From: Akkermansiaceae bacterium
Lineage (GTDB): Bacteria > Verrucomicrobiota > Verrucomicrobiia > Verrucomicrobiales > Akkermansiaceae
Direction: 5' to 3'
Assembly: GCA_014379305.1 (NCBI GenBank)
Contig: JACMMB010000007.1
Span: 1 to 20,676 of the forward strand
Length of the DNA stretch: 20,676 nt
Of this stretch, positions 1-7,782 are shown one piece after another. Each line of letters opens with the position of its first letter. Position 1 is the first letter of the stretch. A program made the position numbers and the translations under genes. The notes below the pieces were generated by a model, which saw only the letters and a list, made by a program, of their open reading frames with translations, did no database searches and had not been told where the DNA came from.

Positions 1-1012
1 GATATTTCTCTGTTTCGGCGATGCGCATTTGCTTGAGGCCGGCGCCGGCGACGGTTTCGCCAAGGGTCATGGCGAGAGATTGCGGGCTGAAGACGGCGTC
101 GCAGGGATATTTTTCGTCGTAAACGGTGAGGGTGACGAAGTGGACTTTAGGCACCTGGCCGCGATCAAAGCCGGCGAAATCGGGATAGAGGAATGCTTCG
201 GAAAGCTCGCGGGCGCGGTCGGCCCGGAAGTTGAAACAAAGCACGACGTCGCCATCGCGGATGCGTTGGGTGGCGGCCTCGGCGAAGATCATGGGGGGCA
301 TGAACTCGTCGGTTTTGGCGAGGGTTTGGTAGGTTTCGGCGACGGCTTCGGAAGCGAGGATGTTTTTTTCCGCGCCGATGCCGTGGACGATGGCGTCCCA
401 TGCGAGTTTGACGCGGTCCCAGCGTTTATCACGGTCCATGGCGAAGTAGCGGCCGACGACGGTGACGATGCGGGCGTTTGATTTGGCGGCCTGGTCCTCG
501 ACTTGGGAAAGGAAGGCGGCGCCGCCGGTGGGCGAGGTATCGCGGCCGTCGGTGATGGCGTGGATGAAGATGTCGGTGACGCCGGCGTCGCTGGCGAGTT
601 TTGTGAGGGCGATGAGCTGGTCCTGGTGGCTGTGGACGCCGCCATCGGAGACGAGGCCGAGGAGGTGGAGGCGGGTGGATTTGGCTTTTTCGAAGGCCTG
701 TTGGAGGATTTGGTTTTTGGCGAGAGTGCCTTCGTGGATGGCTTTGTTGATGCGGGTGAAATCCTGATAAACGATCCGGCCGGCGCCAAGATTGAGATGG
801 CCGACTTCGGAGTTCCCCATCTGGCCTTCCGGGAGGCCTACATCCAGGCCGGAGGCGCTGAGGTAGGCGTGCGGGTAGCGGGAGAGTGTTTCATCATGGA
901 AGGGGGTGTTGGCGAGGAGGATCGCATTGCCGTCTTTTTCGGCTGTGGCTTTTCCGCCGGGGTTGGTTCCCCAGCCATCGCGGATGATCAGGACTACTGG
1001 TTTCTTAGGCAT
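1..1012 (-). CDS. gpmI: 2,3-bisphosphoglycerate-independent phosphoglycerate mutase, C-terminus outside window
   Basis: Interconverts 3- and 2-phosphoglycerate in glycolysis and gluconeogenesis, in the cytoplasm, using two metal ions and a phosphoserine intermediate. The reverse strand from the ATG at 1012 stays open to the left edge (337 codons; the family is usually about 510-550). The start reads MPKKPVVLIIRDGWG, with the metal-ligand Asp at residue 12. Residues 62-72 read EGQMGNSEVGH, placing the catalytic Ser at 68 in the diagnostic NSEVGH motif, followed by LNLGAGRIVYQ. Close to the edge, GETVAGAGLKQ and RIAETEKY match the conserved stretch just before the second metal-binding region, so the missing part is the C-terminal third, including the remaining metal ligands. 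It lies 84 bp downstream of the deaminase gene on the same strand and may share its transcript. The identification is secure. The gene is cut only by the window edge. Confidence 0.96.
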   Translation of the reverse strand, partial: MPKKPVVLIIRDGWGTNPGGKATAEKDGNAILLANTPFHDETLSRYPHAYLSASGLDVGLPEGQMGNSEVGHLNLGAGRIVYQDFTRINKAIHEGTLAKNQILQQAFEKAKSTRLHLLGLVSDGGVHSHQDQLIALTKLASDAGVTDIFIHAITDGRDTSPTGGAAFLSQVEDQAAKSNARIVTVVGRYFAMDRDKRWDRVKLAWDAIVHGIGAEKNILASEAVAETYQTLAKTDEFMPPMIFAEAATQRIRDGDVVLCFNFRADRARELSEAFLYPDFAGFDRGQVPKVHFVTLTVYDEKYPCDAVFSPQSLAMTLGETVAGAGLKQMRIAETEKY

Positions 1013-1096
1013 GGTGAGGGCTGTAAATGTTGGCAACGAGTTGGTCAATGGCCATTGAAAGAGGGTGGAAAAGGGAAGATGGGGGCGGGGGCGGAC

Positions 1097-1522
1097 CTAA
1101 TGGGGGAAGTCGGTGACTTGTTGGAGGATGACGCCGTAAAGGGCGGCGATTTCAGGAGCGTCGGAGGCGTGGTAGATTTCCTGAAAGTAGATTTCCCTGA
1201 TGCCGTAGGCGCAGAGGGTCTGCATGCAGGCGGTGCAGGGCATGGTGGTGGTGGCGATGAGTTTGGCTTCGCCCCGGCGGAAGAGGGAGCAGAGATTGAT
1301 TTCCGCATGAAGCATGAATTTCTGGCGGGCTTCGCGGTCGGTCCAGAATTCGGGCGGCGGATCATAGCCGGGGGCAAGGCCGTTGTATGCGGTGCCGATG
1401 ACGCGGTTGTCGAAATCGAGGGCGGCGGCGCCGACTTTGCGGTAAGGATCCTCCGAGCGCAGGCTGGCAACATGAGCGAGGGCCATGGCATATTGCGGAA
1501 TGGAGAGGCGGGCGGCGGGCAC
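1097..1522 (-). CDS. dCMP/cytidine deaminase-family zinc enzyme
   Basis: A 141-residue protein of the cytidine/deoxycytidylate deaminase superfamily, cytoplasmic. The zinc site is complete: His72-Ala-Glu74 (HAEIN) supplies a zinc ligand and the catalytic glutamate, and Cys96 and Cys99 (PCTAC) the other two ligands. The N-terminal part (YRKVGAAALD, then GTAYNGLAPG) matches the dCMP deaminase/ComEB type, in which dCMP is converted to dUMP for thymidylate synthesis. Length fits the family. The start is a GTG at 1522, chosen because the conserved first helix begins only a few residues later. No clear ribosome binding site precedes it, and an ATG 12 codons downstream would cut into that helix. The true substrate (dCMP, cytidine, or a modified nucleoside) cannot be decided from the motifs. 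gpmI follows after 84 bp in the same direction, but the two share no obvious pathway. Confidence 0.85.
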   Translation of the reverse strand: MPAARLSIPQYAMALAHVASLRSEDPYRKVGAAALDFDNRVIGTAYNGLAPGYDPPPEFWTDREARQKFMLHAEINLCSLFRRGEAKLIATTTMPCTACMQTLCAYGIREIYFQEIYHASDAPEIAALYGVILQQVTDFPH

Positions 1523-1830
1523 GTGGGAAGGAAAGTGTTTTTTACCGCGATGGTCTAGGACCGAAGTTTATGGGGAATGTTGGAGGTAGTTTTCGTTTGA
1601 CTGAAGACTGTTATATTGAACAGTCTTGTGCATGAGATTTCTTGCGCGCTCTTTCGGGCTTTTGAAGGTGAGCGGGATGGAATTGAAAATCTTCATTCGG
1701 AAAATGCGGAATCCGAGAAAGGGCAAGAAGCGGAGAAGAGAGGACCAGTTGGAATTCCGTTGGTGAATTATTCTGGATTTTGCGCTTACTCTTTTGAATC
1801 GGGGTGCTTATACGTTTTTGAAACCTCAGC
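1523..1830. other. Non-coding gap between divergent genes
   Basis: About 308 bases between the deaminase start (minus) and the secretin start (plus). Short open frames on both strands here have no recognisable domain, no ribosome binding site and composition unlike the flanking genes, so I call no gene. The only clear structure is the inverted repeat at 1604-1627. I saw no convincing -35/-10 pair for either gene, although promoters for both directions should lie here. Confidence 0.6.
1604..1627. promoter_or_regulatory. Perfect 9-bp inverted repeat, possible operator
   Basis: Arms AAGACTGTT (1604-1612) and AACAGTCTT (1619-1627) are exact reverse complements around a 6-base spacer (1613-1618). 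It sits 82 bp upstream of the deaminase start and 204 bp upstream of the secretin start. No run of T follows on either strand, which argues against an intrinsic terminator and for a dimeric regulator's binding site. The regulator is unknown. Confidence 0.4.
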
Positions 1831-4278
1831 ATGGCATTCTTTTTCCGCACATATGTTCCGCGTCGCTGTTTCGTATTAACGATACCGATTTTCCTGATCT
1901 GCGGGACTTTATGTGGTGAGCCTGCGGGAGGCGGGGCCTTTGCAGACAGAGAGTTGGAAAGGCGTGAGGCAGTGGTTCAGGAAGGCCAGATGCTTTTGAA
2001 AAAAGGCGATGAAGCCTATGAGGCGGGGAAATACGAAGATGCCGTGGCCGCTTATTCGGGCGCGCGTGAGTCTTTTCCAGATGCTCCTGCGACAGCCGAT
2101 TTAAGGGCGGCAGCGACGCAGAGATTTTCCCAAGCTTCGGTGGAGCTGGGGCGGGCTTTAGCCAGGAAAGGTGACGTGGCTGGAGCCAGGACTGTGATGG
2201 ATAAGGTTTTGGATGAGGCGGTGGCCCCCGACGATTTCGCAGCGCAGGCATTTCGCGCGGAGTTGGACGATCCGATACGGACGAATCCCGCCCTAACGAA
2301 AGGACATGCGGGGGATGTGGATCAGGTTCGGAAACTTTTGTATCAGGCTCAGGGAGCGTATGATCTCGGGAAATATGAAGAGGCGAGGATGAGGTATGAT
2401 GATGTCATCCGGATTGATCCTTTTAATAAAGCGGCCCGTCGGGGATTGGAGCGAGTGTCCGCGCAGAAATCCGGTTACTACGGGTCGGCATATGACGAAA
2501 CCCGCGCTGATTTCCTGGCTAAGCTGGACTCGGCGTGGGAATTGCCGTTAGCCCCGAATCTGGTGGTGCCGGATGCAGGTGATTTGGGCAGGGTGAACTC
2601 GCAGCCAAACATAATTCCGGTTTCCAATAAACTGAGCCGGATTATCATTCCTGAATTCCGGCTGGAGCAAGCAAACATCGTTGATGCGGTGGATTTGTTG
2701 AGACTGAGAGCAGCGGAGAATGATTCCCTGGCGACGGATGCGGCAGACAAAGGCATCAATATTACCCTGAATCTGGGCGACCCGACGATTTCCCCGGCCA
2801 AGGAAATTTTGGCGAACACTTTCGATTTACAGGTAAGCAATGTGCCACTGGATCAAATTCTGAAATACATTACCGACATCACGAAAACGAATTTTCGAAC
2901 CGATGATTTCGCGGTAATCATCAGTCCGCTTGGAAATTACTCCGAGGATTTGGTTACCAGAAGTTACCGGGTGCCGCCTGACTTTCTTAGCAATCTCTCG
3001 TCAGGGGCGACAGCGGAAACAGAAACTGAAGATGTTTTCAATGCGGAGGGTGAAAACCGCGGGTTGCTAGCCAGGCGCATGGGTGCGCAGGAAGCGCTGG
3101 CGTTGCAGGGGGTTTCGTTTCCCGAGGGGGCTTCAGCTTCATTCAACCCGGGTACCAATATGCTGCGGACGGTGAATACACCAGGCAATCAGGACATAAT
3201 TGAACAGATTATCGATTCGATTGCCCAGACCGAGCCGGTATCTGTCGCGGTGCGTGTCACGCTGATCAAAGTAGAGGAAAACCGATTGGAAGAGCTGGGT
3301 TTTGATTGGTTATTGAATAATTTTGGATTTGGCGGGGCTAGTTGGATTCCGGGAGCTGACAAGTTGAATCTGGGAGGTGGGACGACTGGAAACGGCACAC
3401 CGATCACGGACATCGCCCCGCAGCCCGGAACTTTTGACCCAACAAATCCCATCACTGCGGGAAATCGAAGTGGAGATGGTGCCATACTTGATAACTCGAT
3501 CGATGCGTTGATTGCCGCCGGCAATTCCAGAGGGGCGCAGGCAAATAACCGTGCCCCAGGCGTATTGGGCGTGAATGGGATACTAGGTGGTGCGACGGTG
3601 CAATTGCTGATGCGGGGCCTTGACCAGAAGAAAGGAGTGGACTTGATGTCGCAGCCTTCCGTTACGACCCGAAGCGGGCAAGCGGCCTCAATTGAAATTA
3701 TCAGGGAGTTTATCTATCCCACGGAGTATGAACCCCCGGAATTGCCGAACTCGGTAGGTTCAACAACGTCTTCAGGCGGAGCTCTGGGTGGCGGAGGAAG
3801 CAGTTTTCCAGTCACCCCGGCGACACCGACCGCTTTTGAGAAAAAAGATGTCGGCGTGACTCTTGAGGTTCTCCCGGTGGCAGATGCAAACCGGCAATAT
3901 GTGGACGTGACATTGAACCCAACGATTACGGATTTTGACGGATTCGTGAACTACGGCAGCCCTATCAATTCAAATTCAACAGGTGTTTTCGGACCAGTGA
4001 CACAAGTGCTGACGGAAAATGCGATCCTGATGCCGGTGTTCAGTGTGCGCAAGGCGAACACCAACCTTGTGGTCGCGGATGGCGCGACTATCGTAATCGC
4101 GGGTTTGTTGAAAGATGAAATCCAGGATGTCCAAGACAAGACTCCGATATTGGGTGATCTTCCTGTGGTGGGAAGATTGTTTCAGTCCAATGCCAAAAGC
4201 CATCAATCCACGGTTATCCTGTTTCTGGTAAATGTGGAATTGCTGGATCCTACCGGACGTCCATATCGCGACCGCTGA
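1831..4278 (+). CDS. Secretin (type II/III secretion or type IV pilus outer-membrane channel), Amuc_1098-like
   Basis: Forms a multimeric outer-membrane channel. The 815-residue protein starts with a signal peptide (basic YVPRR, then hydrophobic residues 13-27). A TPR-like periplasmic region follows at about 50-85 and 165-205. Residues 268-366 resemble the secretin N0/STN domain. Residues about 373-470 form a ring-building domain with the YRVPPDFL start and a low-complexity insertion. The secretin core spans about 470-810, with VAVRVTLIKVEENRLEELGFDW, MSQPSVTTRSGQ, KDVGVTLEVLP and, near the end, VVADGATIVIAGLLKDE and TPILGDLPVVGRLF, the signature of the family's final strands. The TPR-secretin order matches the Akkermansia Amuc_1098 pilus secretin as I remember it. 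The usual Amuc_1099-1102 pilus neighbours are absent: an AsmA-like gene follows after 16 bp. No pilotin or ATPase is in view, so pilus versus secretion role is open. Confidence 0.92.
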   Translation: MAFFFRTYVPRRCFVLTIPIFLICGTLCGEPAGGGAFADRELERREAVVQEGQMLLKKGDEAYEAGKYEDAVAAYSGARESFPDAPATADLRAAATQRFSQASVELGRALARKGDVAGARTVMDKVLDEAVAPDDFAAQAFRAELDDPIRTNPALTKGHAGDVDQVRKLLYQAQGAYDLGKYEEARMRYDDVIRIDPFNKAARRGLERVSAQKSGYYGSAYDETRADFLAKLDSAWELPLAPNLVVPDAGDLGRVNSQPNIIPVSNKLSRIIIPEFRLEQANIVDAVDLLRLRAAENDSLATDAADKGINITLNLGDPTISPAKEILANTFDLQVSNVPLDQILKYITDITKTNFRTDDFAVIISPLGNYSEDLVTRSYRVPPDFLSNLSSGATAETETEDVFNAEGENRGLLARRMGAQEALALQGVSFPEGASASFNPGTNMLRTVNTPGNQDIIEQIIDSIAQTEPVSVAVRVTLIKVEENRLEELGFDWLLNNFGFGGASWIPGADKLNLGGGTTGNGTPITDIAPQPGTFDPTNPITAGNRSGDGAILDNSIDALIAAGNSRGAQANNRAPGVLGVNGILGGATVQLLMRGLDQKKGVDLMSQPSVTTRSGQAASIEIIREFIYPTEYEPPELPNSVGSTTSSGGALGGGGSSFPVTPATPTAFEKKDVGVTLEVLPVADANRQYVDVTLNPTITDFDGFVNYGSPINSNSTGVFGPVTQVLTENAILMPVFSVRKANTNLVVADGATIVIAGLLKDEIQDVQDKTPILGDLPVVGRLFQSNAKSHQSTVILFLVNVELLDPTGRPYRDR

Positions 4279-4294
4279 GTTTTTACAAAATATC

Positions 4295-5842
4295 ATGACA
4301 GAGCCTGCCAGCGACCCAGAAAAGTATTCGATCGACGAGATGATGGATCGGTTGAAGGATCGGGAATCCGCGGAAACCCCGCCCGAGCTGGTTACCCGTT
4401 CGGACGGGAGTCTGGCGATGCGGATAAAGAAACGCAGACGCCGCACCAATCAAGCGGTAAACAAAGAAACCAAACGCAACCAGCGACTGCAAATCATTCA
4501 GATTTCGGGGTTTGTAATCCTGATACTGTTTATGGGAGCGGTGGCGGGAATCGGGATTTTGTATGCGAATAGCGCTTCATTCAGGGATTCGCTGATCTCA
4601 AAAATTGAAGCCGGAAGTGGAGCAAAAGTGAAGATGTCCCAATTCCGAATGAACCCTGCAACGGCAAATGCGAATTCCGTGAATCTCGAATGGCCAAAGG
4701 GAAATGTATTACAAAGTCTCGTGGTGCGCTCGGTGGTTGCAAAAATCGCCCCGGTGAGTTTTCTTGGTAAAATATTCAAAGGGGAGGAAATCACAGCAGG
4801 TAGAGGCGAACTCGTCCTCCAGGAGGCGACCACAGGCGAGGTTCGCACAGTGAGCGATAATAATGGAAAACTACCGGTGAGTTTTATTCGCTACTCGGTT
4901 CCGCTGCTTAACGTTTTCTTTAAGGAGGACAAGAATCCCGGAGAGATGTTGGAAAAAACCGAGGGGTCGCTATTTCCAAGCAATGTCCCCGGGCAAGCGG
5001 AAATCCGGCTCAATGGCGGATTACTCAGAAGAACCGGTTGGCCGTTGATGAATTTGGATCGCGGTTATATGAGGGTGCGGAAGGGCGAGCTACAGGTGGA
5101 AAGCCTGCGCCTCCACATTCCGCCAAACCAAAACCAGCGGGGTGTGGATAAAGGGTTCATCAATTTTTCCGGAAACCTCAACCCTTTGGATAGTGAAGCA
5201 ACCCATTCGCTAACGGTGGAGCTTGAGGCGTTCAAAATCACCCATCTTATCGGAGCTGATCTTGGACGTTTTTTCTCAGGCAATGTGGAGACCAAGGAAG
5301 CTCCCGAATCGAACTTTCTTGCCTTCGGGAAATTACAAGAGGACGGGACTTTGCTTCAAATGACTATCGGAAATGCATTGGATTCGAGGATCGATTTGAG
5401 CGGCTTCAAATTCCTCTCATTTCTATCGCTGACCATTGAGGATCCTTGGTACGAACTGCCGAATTTTGAGAATCAAACTTCAGTGCTGGTGATGAGGCGG
5501 GGTGCGAAGATCGAGATGCAGGATATCAACTTCATCCAACGCGGCCAGATGGCTTTGAGAGGTTCCTTGTCGGCCGGTGGAACCGGTAATATCTCTGGAA
5601 ATTTGCGGATCGGTATTCCTGATACAACAATCGCAGCAGCTCCGAATAAAAGACTTGGAATCATGTTCAGTGAGGAGCGGGAAGGCTATCGCTGGATTGA
5701 CTTGAAGATATCGGGAACAAGTGCGGCGCCGGTTGATAATATCATGGAACTTTTTGATGCGGCTGCGATTCCCAAGGCGGAGTCCGGGAAGGCCGAAGGA
5801 TCGGGACAGGATTCCTTTGAGAGCTTGATTGAATCCCGATAA
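4295..5842 (+). CDS. Single-pass inner-membrane protein, AsmA/GspN-like periplasmic domain
   Basis: A 515-residue protein not assigned to a named family with certainty. Residues 1-65 are cytoplasmic and very basic (IKKRRRR at 44-50). One membrane helix spans about 66-90 (IIQISGFVILILFMGAVAGIGIL). The remaining 425 residues are a beta-rich periplasmic domain. Its opening (FRDSLISKIEAGSGAKVKMSQFRMNP, here in two pieces around residues 96-122) is the pattern of AsmA-like and GspN-like proteins, in which a helix leads into strands that describe a long groove. The late repeats of LRGSLSAGGTGNISGNLRIG type also fit. The ATG at 4295 is chosen because an in-frame start at 4232 lies inside the secretin. 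The gene begins 16 bp after the secretin stop, so the two are almost surely cotranscribed. A role in building or loading the secretin is an inference from that coupling. Confidence 0.72.
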   Translation: MTEPASDPEKYSIDEMMDRLKDRESAETPPELVTRSDGSLAMRIKKRRRRTNQAVNKETKRNQRLQIIQISGFVILILFMGAVAGIGILYANSASFRDSLISKIEAGSGAKVKMSQFRMNPATANANSVNLEWPKGNVLQSLVVRSVVAKIAPVSFLGKIFKGEEITAGRGELVLQEATTGEVRTVSDNNGKLPVSFIRYSVPLLNVFFKEDKNPGEMLEKTEGSLFPSNVPGQAEIRLNGGLLRRTGWPLMNLDRGYMRVRKGELQVESLRLHIPPNQNQRGVDKGFINFSGNLNPLDSEATHSLTVELEAFKITHLIGADLGRFFSGNVETKEAPESNFLAFGKLQEDGTLLQMTIGNALDSRIDLSGFKFLSFLSLTIEDPWYELPNFENQTSVLVMRRGAKIEMQDINFIQRGQMALRGSLSAGGTGNISGNLRIGIPDTTIAAAPNKRLGIMFSEEREGYRWIDLKISGTSAAPVDNIMELFDAAAIPKAESGKAEGSGQDSFESLIESR

Positions 5843-5855
5843 ATAAGGCAGCTAT

Positions 5856-7460
5856 TCAGGAACCTGGACGCTGGATCTGCACTCCGAGCAGGCACACATC
5901 ATCATCAAAATGATGACCATCGGCAAAGGTGAGGACAGACTCGATGATGTTATCCAGCCACTCGTCCATGGAGGCGACGGAGTGCTTGCTTGCTATTTGC
6001 AGAAGTCGATTTTCATGGAAAGGTTCGCCTTCCTTGTTCTCAGCCTCAAGAACGCCGTCGGTGAAGAGAAGCAGCCGTTGAATATTTGAAATATCGATGT
6101 CATGGGCGGAAAACGTCGCGGTTTCGAATAGGCCCAGGGCCGGTCCTTTTTCACAGCGCTCGGTGCACAATTGAGTGGTATTTTCCGCCCCCGCGATGAC
6201 AGGGCCGGGGTGGCCTGCGCATGAGTATTTAAGGATAAGATTTTCCAAGTCGATTATGCCGTAAAAGGCAGTTGCGAACATGGTGACATTCGCGCGTTTT
6301 AGAATCGATGTAAGGCCTTGGTTCAAGGTATGGAGGAAGTCCACCGGGTCGGGATTATTGATATTTTGAGTGGCAAGAAGTCCCCGCAGCATGGAAACAA
6401 TCAAAGCGGCCCGCACTCCGTGGCCCATGACATCGCAAATGAAGATGCCGTATTTTTTATTTGAAAGAGGGATGACTTCAAAAAAATCGCCCGCGAGGCC
6501 GGAAATCGGGAGATACCTGGAACCAAATACCAACTGGTTGCCATTTTCGGAAATGGCAGAAGGAAAGCGCGTCGTGGAAAGCGCCTGCTGGATTTCCCGC
6601 GCGAGTTTCACCTCCTCTTCATAGGAGGTGTTTTTTTGCTGAAGCTCGGTCGCCAGCTCCGTGGCCTGACGCTGGGCGAGGACAAGGGAGGTGACATCGC
6701 TGGAGACGCCGAAAGTTCCCTTTACCTGGCCGCTTTTATCACGCCATGGAAACTTGGAAGTAACGACGAAGGTTTCCCGGCCTTCACGCCAGGTTTCGCA
6801 TTCAAGTTGGCCGGTCATCGGGATTCCCGATGCGATGATTCTTTGCTCGTCCGCCGCGGCCTTTTCCCAGTGAGCGTTGGAAAATAAATCGCGATCATGT
6901 TTCCCGTTCAGCTCAGCGCTTGTCGCAAGGCCGTGCCAGTCGGCCATACCGCGATTCGCCATCACCACCCTGGACTCCAAATCCTTGAAATAAATCTGCA
7001 GCGGCACGTGATCGATCAGATTGCGCAGCAAATGCCGCTCTTCCTCGATCTGCGCTTCGGCGGCTTTGCGAAGACTGATGTCGATCATGGAACCGGCAAT
7101 CCGAATGGCGTTGCCTGCCCGGTTACGGACGACGGTCCCACGGATGCGCAGCCAGCGCCAGATATCGCCGCCGGTGTGGACCCGCGCATCGGCAGCAAGT
7201 GTTTCCGGGCCATTCAGGTCCAAAGCCTGGCGAATGGCGCGGACAAAGCCGGGGCGGTCAAGGTGGTGTACCGGAAGGTGTGGCGGCAGGAATATATTCG
7301 GGGCGGTGGAAGCCGTACATTCGAGAAACTCGAGAATTCGCCGCGAGTAGAAGATATTTTTTTCATCCGTGCGCCAGTCCCAAATGCCTTCGTTGGAGGC
7401 CCTGAGCGCGAGATCGAGACGGTCTGAATCGATGGATGGATTTGATGATAACTCAGACAT
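5856..7460 (-). CDS. PAS-PAS-SpoIIE (PP2C-type) serine phosphatase, RsbU-like
   Basis: A soluble signalling phosphatase of 534 residues. PAS sensor domains lie at about 12-133 and 142-262, the first with its PAC tail (WRWLRIRGTV then GSMIDISLRK), the second with LLRNLIDHVPLQIYFKDL. A short coiled linker (262-295, ending in the LAREIQQAL motif typical before this domain) leads to the SpoIIE-type PP2C domain (305-530). Its metal-site motifs are intact: AGDFFE (Asp325), CDVMGHG (Asp343), SCAGHP (413-418), LLFTDGV (Asp468) and FDDDVCLL (Asp519/520), so it should be active. Such enzymes usually dephosphorylate an anti-sigma-factor antagonist, but no STAS protein or HPK-like kinase gene is nearby, so the substrate is unknown. 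It is convergent with the AsmA-like gene (13 bp between stops) and divergent from the small lipoprotein gene. Confidence 0.92.
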   Translation of the reverse strand: MSELSSNPSIDSDRLDLALRASNEGIWDWRTDEKNIFYSRRILEFLECTASTAPNIFLPPHLPVHHLDRPGFVRAIRQALDLNGPETLAADARVHTGGDIWRWLRIRGTVVRNRAGNAIRIAGSMIDISLRKAAEAQIEEERHLLRNLIDHVPLQIYFKDLESRVVMANRGMADWHGLATSAELNGKHDRDLFSNAHWEKAAADEQRIIASGIPMTGQLECETWREGRETFVVTSKFPWRDKSGQVKGTFGVSSDVTSLVLAQRQATELATELQQKNTSYEEEVKLAREIQQALSTTRFPSAISENGNQLVFGSRYLPISGLAGDFFEVIPLSNKKYGIFICDVMGHGVRAALIVSMLRGLLATQNINNPDPVDFLHTLNQGLTSILKRANVTMFATAFYGIIDLENLILKYSCAGHPGPVIAGAENTTQLCTERCEKGPALGLFETATFSAHDIDISNIQRLLLFTDGVLEAENKEGEPFHENRLLQIASKHSVASMDEWLDNIIESVLTFADGHHFDDDVCLLGVQIQRPGS

Positions 7461-7597
7461 GATCTAGCAGGCTGTCCATAGATGCCGTTTGATGAACATG
7501 AAGCCCGAGTAGGGAAAACGCGACTAGAAAGAATCGTAAGGCAGAGGTTTTTTGAAGTGATTTTCTTAGGGTTGCGTTTCGGGCAGGAGTGTTTATG

Positions 7598-7602
7598 AGG
7601 AG
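7598..7602 (+). promoter_or_regulatory. Ribosome binding site of the small lipoprotein gene
   Basis: AGGAG, five bases before the ATG at 7608. It is one of the few strong Shine-Dalgarno matches in the window, and it supports translation of an open frame only 50 codons long. Confidence 0.7.
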
Positions 7603-7607
7603 CGGTG

Positions 7608-7760
7608 ATGAAACGCTTCGCTCTTTTATTTGTTCCAATAGTTTTTTGTCTGGGTGCTTGTGAAAGACATGAATTCGAAGGTCAGGAAGGAACCAGACAA
7701 TTGCATGAAAAACACGGCGATCATGACGACTCTGCAAAAGAGCATCATGAAGCGCACTGA
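7608..7760 (+). CDS. Small histidine-rich lipoprotein, unknown function
   Basis: A 50-residue open frame with a strong AGGAG five bases before its ATG. It opens with a lipoprotein signal: basic MKR, a hydrophobic run (FALLFVPIVF), then the lipobox Leu-Gly-Ala-Cys with the lipidated Cys at residue 18. The 33-residue mature chain has seven histidines (21, 33, 36, 39, 46, 47, 50) and many Asp/Glu, as in HEKHGDHDD and EHHEAH. This composition suggests metal (Zn, Ni, Cu) or proton binding, but no family can be named. It should be anchored in the envelope. It lies alone on the plus strand, divergent from the SpoIIE phosphatase, with its stop 22 bp from that of the convergent toroid gene. A 94-codon frame on the opposite strand covers the same DNA but lacks any comparable signal. 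Confidence 0.72.
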   Translation: MKRFALLFVPIVFCLGACERHEFEGQEGTRQLHEKHGDHDDSAKEHHEAH

Positions 7761-7782
7761 AATATGCTTCGGAAGAATAAGA

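Noticed and set aside
503..1558. Long plus-strand frame of 351 codons
   Set aside because: It is antisense to gpmI and the deaminase, whose catalytic motifs are intact; long antisense frames are common in GC-rich DNA.
1604..1627. Inverted repeat as an intrinsic terminator
   Set aside because: No T-run follows on either strand, and it lies upstream of both neighbouring genes rather than after one.
1611..1879. Short frames on both strands in the gap before the secretin
   Set aside because: No ribosome binding site, no domain, and one runs into the secretin gene in another frame.
7453..7737. 94-codon minus-strand frame overlapping the phosphatase start
   Set aside because: It is antisense to the small lipoprotein gene, which has a ribosome binding site and lipobox; this frame has neither, and no recognisable domain.
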